A DNA stretch of 64,000 nucleotides from Choristoneura fumiferana (lineage: Eukaryota > Arthropoda > Insecta > Lepidoptera > Tortricidae). The position numbers were made by a program, and so were the translations under genes. Where the stretch lies: contig NC_133472.1 of assembly GCF_025370935.1 (NCBI RefSeq), forward strand, positions 27,390,401 to 27,454,400, written 5' to 3'. A model generated the notes under the pieces. The model did no database searches. It worked only from the letters and a program-made list of their open reading frames with translations, and was not told the DNA's origin. Shown here in pieces: positions 57,223 to 64,000 of the stretch (positions are counted from its first letter, which is position 1; each line of letters begins with the position of its first letter).

Positions 57223-59494
57223 TGATGCACAAAACATTACAACTACCCTCTTATTTTTAAATTTTGTATTTTATTCTTATTACTTATAAAAGTAAAAATT
57301 ATATTGTTTAAAAACACCGCACTCTAAAGTAAGCTCATCCCGTTTCTGACCTGAAAACATCAACAATCAATTCGTTATGACTATTACGAAAACTGGATCA
57401 TGTGGTAGTTCTATTTAAAAATCTCGCGCAACACAAAACAGATATACATACGAGTTATTCCCGCCCTGTTCATTGTAGAATATGCGGTATTAAATAAAAC
57501 TTATATTATAAATATTAGGTGCTACGAAAATATATACTGAATAATATATAATAAATAGGTAGATTGACTCCGTTACATAATAGGTTTCACTTGAATAAAG
57601 ATCTGATAAATGTACTTGTTTCGATAAGTTGTTTGTTATTTCTTACAATGATAAAATTTAGTAAGTACAGATCTGTTTTAAAGACTTAAAAAATAAAGTT
57701 TTAACTTATGAATTTAATGTTCACATATTGAATTAAATTTAATGACAATAATCTATTGAAGAATGCTATAATATGTTGTTTATTCCTCCACTCCGTCTTC
57801 TACCTATAGCTGTAACTAAGAGTTCATGCTTCTTTGCTAACCTTTTTTACTTCTAGCTTGGTAAATTAGTCTTATTAAAATGAAAAGTAATTTAAATCAC
57901 TTGGTTTTAACTTTAACGGGTACAATTTGCAAAAGTGCCTGAGAATAATTTTATTTTAATTTGATTTGCGTATATTGTTTCTCTTGCTGTAACTGTCCAA
58001 TGAAACGTGCGTGCGCGACTGCTTCCATATTTGAAATTGAATGGGAGCTCGCACGGGTCTTGCACAATAATGTCGACTAGTGGTCTCTCTGACTGCGATG
58101 GAGCGGCTGGTATTGCTACTACCACCTACATTAATTCGGAAGTTATTGGTGTACCACGGTGAATAGTGCTAAAAGCTGGAACACATAAATGACGAGAAAT
58201 AAAGGTAAGAGCTGTTAACACGGAGCTTTTAATAAAAAAAATTGTCAGAGGAAAACATTTGACATGACTTGTTTTTTTTGTCCATTATTAGAGACAGTAG
58301 TATCCAATTTTTAATAATAATTCACTTCCGTATTTGAATTAAAGATATTTAGTAGCCAGATGAGACTAAATATTTCAAACAGCTCTTGAAGTGGTGATAG
58401 TTTTATTTAACATACCTTCAATTATCGTATAACATCTACCTACCTTCTTTTGATGTCTTATGTTTATCTATGTAAACTCAGAAAGCGTTTACAATAAAAA
58501 CAAGTGTAAACTAATATTATTATCCATTGCCTCTAGTGGAACTTTTTTTAACAGCATTTCACATGTTTAATAACAGAAATACTTTTATCATGGAAGATGC
58601 ACGCCAAATTTAGATTATCAGACTTTGAAACTTATGTTCATCATGAAAAGTTGACATTTGTTTGCGAGGATCTCCTAAGTTTAGGACGTTGGGCCTTATG
58701 GGATTGATTACGCTAGATTTAGAGCTTATATTCTTTCTTATCTATGATCGTACTTCACGAATGATGCGTACGAAACCACATTTTGGTACTCTTGTTGAAA
58801 TGTGCGTTAGATTTCCTACACCGATGGTTTGTTTTTATGGTTGAGCGACCGTCTTAATGATGATGACCTTGAGTGCTGTCTGGCTTAAGTTTGACGCTGC
58901 GCCTGTGCCGGCTGTGTGCGTCGACTGAGATTACTTATTCTGTTATTGTAAGATAATGTTATGGTGCTAACCATAGCTACGTTCTCTGGACACCCCTCGA
59001 TTTTTAGTAGCATCAGGAATATAGTTCATGTTGACCTGTTATTGACGTAACGTTAATATTAGTTAGGTAATGTGTAGGTACGCTTTCATTCTAAAAAGAA
59101 TGGTATTATTATGTATAATAGCCAAAGGGACTCGCCTTGCATATCGGTGTTAGTGTCGATTCCTGTGACCAATAACACATAACAAACTGATTAGCAAAGT
59201 ACCACGTGAACTGAGTAACTGTTCAAGCTTGATTACCTACTGTTCGTCCTATATACGAGTATGAATAAGAACACTGTTCCTTACTCGCTGCGCCGTGAAT
59301 CCAGCTGATTTAGCGCTTCAGGATCATATAGAGTGTAACATACTCGTACTTATCGATTAACAGATGATTTCTTAAAATGAAAAATGCAATTCACATAGGT
59401 ATCTTAATCCATTTTTATTTTATTTTGGACTGTCACAGCCAGGCTGGCCCAGGAGGAAATGGCTATGAAATAAATTTAGTCCTTAATTAGCTTT

Positions 59495-59718
59495 CTGGTC
59501 ACGTGACATATATATTATCGATAAAGCTGAAAATGTTGAGGTACTGCTGTATGCGATCCTCGTCGCTACAAATCTGGTCACGTGGTATATAGCGATAAAG
59601 CTGAAAATGTTGAGCTTCAAAATGGGAAGCACCAATGTGTTAACGCTGCTGTTCGACGCGGCGACTTGACGCTACTTTTTTAAGTCGCGGGAAATTCAAA
59701 ATTGGGTCACGTGACCAG
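59495..59718. repeat. Fold-back segment with three CACGTG palindromes
   Basis: CTGGTCACGTGAC at 59495-59507 is inverted at 59706-59718. A third site GTCACGTGGT is at 59577-59586. GATAAAGCTGAAAATGTTGA occurs twice, after the first and second sites. Either a MITE or a cluster of bHLH-Zip binding sites. Confidence 0.55.
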
Positions 59719-60410
59719 ATTTATCGCTGGAAACGAGCGTCGAGCGACTGCATGGGGCCGCGCCTTTAGAGAAATTAACTTTATTTAAACTTAGTTAACT
59801 AAAAAAAAAAAAAAAAACCGCGAAGTATAAATCATCAGTAACAAAAAAAAATACACTTAAAATACCTATTTAATTTGTAATTATCGTATGTATGTTTGTA
59901 TGTGAAGAACATGACTATTTCAAATCTTGTATAGGTTGTGCCAGGAGAGTTTAAGTGAGTGATTACACACACAGCTACAAAAAGAGCTGATTGCACAAAA
60001 GGAAAATAAATGCAATGAATGAGTTAATGTCAAAATACTGCTGTCATTACACGACATAATGTGCTTGTGTGCGTGACCTCAACTCTAGTGGCACTACCTA
60101 TAACTCAAATTTCGCTCCTTTATAGTTTTATAGTGATCGGGTTTACTTAAAATTGGTACGGATATGTAAATTTTGGCAATTTCACGCAAAATAGACAATT
60201 TCACACTACTAAAATATCAGTACATCAATTTACAAGGCAATCCGATCACTGAAATGGGCAAAATTCGAGTTATATATAAGATTTGAAACGGACATATGTG
60301 ACTGTCTTATTTGAGTCGTATGTTTAATTTGTTACGCTATGTGTAGTGTGCACATTTTTTCAACTCAAATGTAGTCGACGATAGTGCGAATCGCGCCGGT
60401 TAATCGGCGT

Positions 60411-62766
60411 TAGACGTGTGCGCCGCGCCGACCGCCGCCGCCGCCGCCATTTTTTCGCCGCCGCCGCCGCCGATCAGCGTATCGGCGTAAAATCGGCGCG
60501 AGTTCAAAATGTTTTCTATACTGAATTTCTGACTTTCGAAGCATTCTATATTTTACTACAATGAATCATTATTAGTCATTGGTTACATCATCATCATCTC
60601 GGCCATAGATCGTCCACTGTTGGACATAGGCCTTCCCCGTAGACATCCAGTTGCTTGGGTTGGCAGCGACTTGCATCCACCGTGAACCCGCGGCTTTAAC
60701 CAAGTCATCGCTCTATCTCGTTGGTGGACGTCCTGCTGCGCTTGCCGATCCGCGGTCTCCACTCCAGAACTTTTCGGCCCCAACGGCCATTTGTTCTCCG
60801 TGCTATATGGCCTGCCCATTGCCACTTCAACGAGCTATTTCGCTTGGCTATGTCGGTGACCCTTCTATGTATCTCCTCATTTCTGATTCGATCCCGTAGA
60901 GAAACCCCAAGCATAGCTTCCATAGCTCGCTGAGCAACTCTGAGCCTATTTATAAGGCATATAGTGAAGCACAACGTCTCGGATCCATATGTCATCACTG
61001 GCAACTGGCAACACACATTGGTTAAAGACTTTCGTCTTAGGACACTGAGGAATTTTGTACGAAAAGACGTTGCGGAGTTTCCCAAACGCTGACAATCCGG
61101 GTTGGATTCGACGATTGACCTCCTTCTCGAAGTTGGACTTACCTAATTGGACGGTTTGTCCTAGGTATCATACGCGTCAACAACTTCAAGAACCAAATTC
61201 TCCACTAAAATAGGGGTAGGCACCACATGGACATTCGACATGACCTTTGTCTTGTCCCTGTTCATTTTGAGGCCCACCAGTTGGGAGACTCGATTGAGGC
61301 CTTGGAGCATCGTGCTGAGTTCTTCCATCGACTTTGCCATGACCACCACGATATCGTCGGAAAACCGAAGGTGAGTGATGTTGTATTCGCCGTTGATATT
61401 GATGCCTAGTCCTTTCCATTCCAGAAGCTTGAAGGCGTCTTCCAAACCGGCAGCAAACAGTGTCGAAGATATGACATCTCCCTGTCTTACGCCTCTTTTC
61501 AAGGGCATCAGGCATCAGGGCAGGGGGGCCTTTGAATTCTGTTCCTGTACTCGGACCGACACAGTCGCATTTTTATACAAACACTTCAACACTTCGATAT
61601 ATCGATAGTCGATACGATACGGCATCGTTGGAGAGACTCTAACACCGCCCACGTTTCGACCGAATCAAAGGCTTTCTCGTAGTCCACAAACGCTAGACAT
61701 AGCGGCAAGTTATACTCTTCGTTCTTTTGTATGACCTGCCGCAGCGTATGAATGTGGTCTACGGTAGCCTTTTCGGAACCCGGCTTGTTCGGTTGGCTGG
61801 AAGCTATCGACCCTGCGTTCGAGACGATATAAAATGACCCTGGAAAGCAGCTTATAAACATGGCTCAACAGCGAGATGGGCCTGTAGGTCTTCAATAGGG
61901 TGTTATCGCCCTTCATGAAGGAAGAACAACAGCATAACGCTCTTGTTCCACGCTTCTGGCGTTGTGCCTTCGAGCAAGACGGAATTAAAGAGCCTCTGAA
62001 GGACTTTAAGAGCCGGTGATCCACCCGCCTTCCGAAGCTCTGACGTAATTCCGTCCTCACCCGGCGCCTTGTTGTTCTTAAGCTGTTTCAGGGCCATCCT
62101 TATCTCGTACAGACTGATGTCCGGGATATCTTCTGTATAGTGTCGGGTCAGTTTGGCTCTTGGGTCTTGAGTCGCCGCGCTGAAAACAGGCTTAGTGACC
62201 GACTCGTAGAGCCGTCCATAGAACTCCTCGATTTCCCTCAACACTTCCGCTTTAGTCCACGCTACACTGCCATCATCTCTCTTCAACTTTGTCATTTGGT
62301 TTTGCCCAATAGACATATCTCTTGCGAACACTTTAGAGCCTTTATTCCACTCAATCGTATCTTTAACACGAGCAGTATTAAAGGTACGAATATCGTGTCG
62401 CAAGGATTTCGAAATTTGTCTATTCAGCATCATCTGGAGACTGCAGTCGAAGCGAGCGTCGTTCAGCCATAAGGTTACTCATACATACATAGGGTATACT
62501 CCGAGAGCTTCCGAGTTCTACTGGTACGGTGAATCATAAAGAAGAGAAGAAGAAAAAAGGTCCCGTTTAAATCCAAAACGGGTGGACAAAATGATATTGC
62601 TTCATTGTCTGTACATTTTATCTAATCTTGTTATAAAAAATTAGTCTACAAATTAAACAGTTCTATTTAAAATCTCCGCGCCGAAATCACGCCGAAAACA
62701 CGCCGCCGCCGCCGATTTTTGACCGGCGCCCGCCGCCGTAGATTTTAGCATCGGCGCACACGTCTA
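60411..62766. mobile_element. hAT-like TIR element with an RTE LINE inside
   Basis: TAGACGTGTGCGCCG at 60411-60425 is inverted at 62752-62766. ATCGGCGT is duplicated on both sides (60403-60410; 62767-62774), the 8 bp size of hAT insertions. The subterminal 100 bp at each end are rich in GCC/GGC repeats and partly inverted. No transposase is left; most of the inside is a decayed RTE. Confidence 0.78.
60583..62480 (-). pseudogene. Decayed RTE-type LINE reverse transcriptase
   Basis: Read on the - strand, broken frames give, in order, LKQLKNNKAPGEDGITSEL, FRPISLLSHVYKLLSRVI-like sequence (TYRPISLLSHVYKLLSRVIL), LCLAFVDYEKAFDSVETW, LKRGVRQGDVISSTLFAAGL, LRFSDDIVVVMAKSMEELST (the catalytic box, Phe-Ser-Asp-Asp), LKMNRDKTKVMSNVHV, LPVMTYGSETLCF and RVTDIAKRNSSLKWQWAGHI. 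The element ends in a short ATG-repeat tail near 60590. At least four frameshifts or stops and a small scrambled patch at 61510-61600 disable it. The 5' endonuclease half is missing. Confidence 0.88.
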
Positions 62767-64000
62767 ATCGGCGTTGTGTCGCGTTCAGAAGTCGGGCAAG
62801 TTTATTTTAGTTTCCGTATTATTTTAATATAATGGACGTAGTGTGTTATTTCGATGTTACTGATGCATATTTAGGCGTGTTGCTATTAAAATCTAAACTT
62901 CCTAAATTTTACATTTCAATTGTACATGTCACTTTCCCAACCCGACAGATTATACCAAATTGGTAAATAAATCTTATGTAGGTAGGCATATTTTCAAACT
63001 CCGGTTATGATGAATATTGTTGAAGTATAAGTATAGCTTCGTTCCGTTTTGTTTCGTGGCCATGAATTCACGGTTGCTTAAAAATGAATATACTTAGGTG
63101 AAAGTAGAAGTATCAAACAAAAGCCAAAGCTTGTAAGTCAAAGCGTACCTTAATATAAAGTACGCTGTACCTAAAATGTTTTACAGCAACGTACCATTAT
63201 ACAAACTTAACAAATGTGTTAAAACGATAAAGAAAAGAAGTGATCTGCTACTTTTGATGCTGACTGTACAACGTACTCGTTAATTTCTAACGCTCCTTGA
63301 CTGAAAAAAGCCTGCCAAGTGTGGATAAGAAAGAATAAGAAAGAATAATTTAGCAAAGAATAAGTTTGTATTTCGATAGTTTTTGCGCATGATATAATAA
63401 ACACTGACCAATAGCTTGTCGATCCACGCGCAATGTTTGGTTCCGTACTAATATGCAACAAATGTTCAATATCAACTTTTTATGGACTAACTTGGAACTT
63501 GTAATGCTTAATAAGTTGTGATAGTTTTCCTTTTGAATACGTTACACATATTTTCTACTATTATTGGCAAATTATAAAGGTTGCTTGTAGGACTCCGGAA
63601 TCCTAAAAATAGCCGTTAGAAATGGAAATCAGTGTTTTTTCTTTACTCGTGTCACCTCGTGTTGCAAGGTGCTATTTCTTGACCCAACTTCATGTTATGA
63701 AGATCTTTGATCGCTAAAATTTTCCTAAATTGCTCAACGGGACCCTATTACTATATTTGAAACGTTTAGGTTAGGTAATTAACTAAGTGTAAACAAACTT
63801 CAGCTCCCATATTTGGTACATTCAAGGATTTTAAACATTTTACTTATTGTAATACATACTAGACTAGTGTATTTCAAAACAGAAATGTAAGTGTTTAGAT
63901 AGTTCAATGGGGGAATTTCAATATTTAAGACGCCAATTAACGTTATTTTGTTTACATTTACTTAAATACCTATCCAAACCAAGTATAGGCATAAGTTGTA

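Larger units (their letters stand above)
46335..64000 (+). other. trio intron 16 (runs off the window)
   Basis: At least 17.7 kb. It contains a composite repeat region at 46657-48820 (inverted GGCTACGGAACCCTA ends at 47293 and 48230, tandem ACTAGCTGTTGCTCGC copies at 47918 and 48089), the candidate alternative promoter and exon at 54.1-54.7 kb, and the elements listed separately. The stretches 49.5-50.2, 56.2-56.9, 57.3-59.4 and 62.8-64.0 kb show nothing else that I can support. Confidence 0.6.

Noticed and set aside
60420..60475. CpG-rich promoter near 60.4 kb
   Set aside because: The GCC runs lie inside the ends of a TIR element, repeated inverted at 62.7 kb, so the transposon explains them.
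1..64000. CRISPR array, operon or prophage signals
   Set aside because: The repeats are dispersed or palindromic insect elements, the genes are spliced, and nothing looks bacterial.

Overview
The window is nuclear DNA of an insect, most likely a moth or butterfly. It is AT-rich, its genes are split by short GT-AG exons, and the introns are packed with RTE-type LINE 3' ends, tRNA-derived SINEs and fold-back MITEs of kinds common in Lepidoptera. The order Lepidoptera is an inference from repeat style. The species cannot be read from the sequence.

One host gene accounts for all the confident coding sequence. It is the middle part of trio (Trio/Kalirin-type Rho guanine-nucleotide exchange factor), on the + strand, entering from the left and leaving on the right. 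Sixteen exons between 2637 and 46334 (2921 nt) join in phase. They encode the last spectrin-type repeats (exons 1-8), the first DH domain (exons 9-12), the first PH domain (exons 12-13), an acidic/Ser linker (exons 14-15) and an SH3 domain (exon 16). The SEC14 end and the second DH-PH module lie outside the window. A separate exon at 54506-54668 starts with ATG and ends at a strong GTAAGT donor in the same phase as the SH3 exon. It lies just downstream of a GC/CpG-rich block, so it is read as the first coding exon of a short isoform lacking the spectrin repeats, GEF1 and SH3. A second CpG-rich block near 34.4-34.6 kb, inside the 21.9 kb intron between PH1 and SH3, may be another internal promoter.

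Intron 1 is about 5.9 kb because a 5347 bp DIRS-type tyrosine-recombinase retrotransposon (3211-8557) sits in it in antisense. Its Gag, RT, RNase H/methyltransferase-like and tyrosine recombinase reading frames are recognisable. It also has inverted terminal repeats and an internal complementary region that matches both outer ends base for base. Its gag appears to contain a spliced intron carrying four 38 bp repeats.

The other long introns (17.3-22.4, 24.2-46.1 and 46.3-64.0 kb) hold no further confident genes. They contain nested transposons: a hAT-like TIR element with an 8 bp target duplication that contains a decayed RTE element (60.4-62.8 kb), a 1.15 kb element with perfect 34 bp TIRs (26.3-27.5 kb), an 846 bp long-TIR element (55.3-56.1 kb), several fold-back MITE families with two to five copies here, SINEs broken by later insertions, a 286 bp tandem duplication (31.0-31.6 kb) and a pre-miRNA-like hairpin (45.0 kb).
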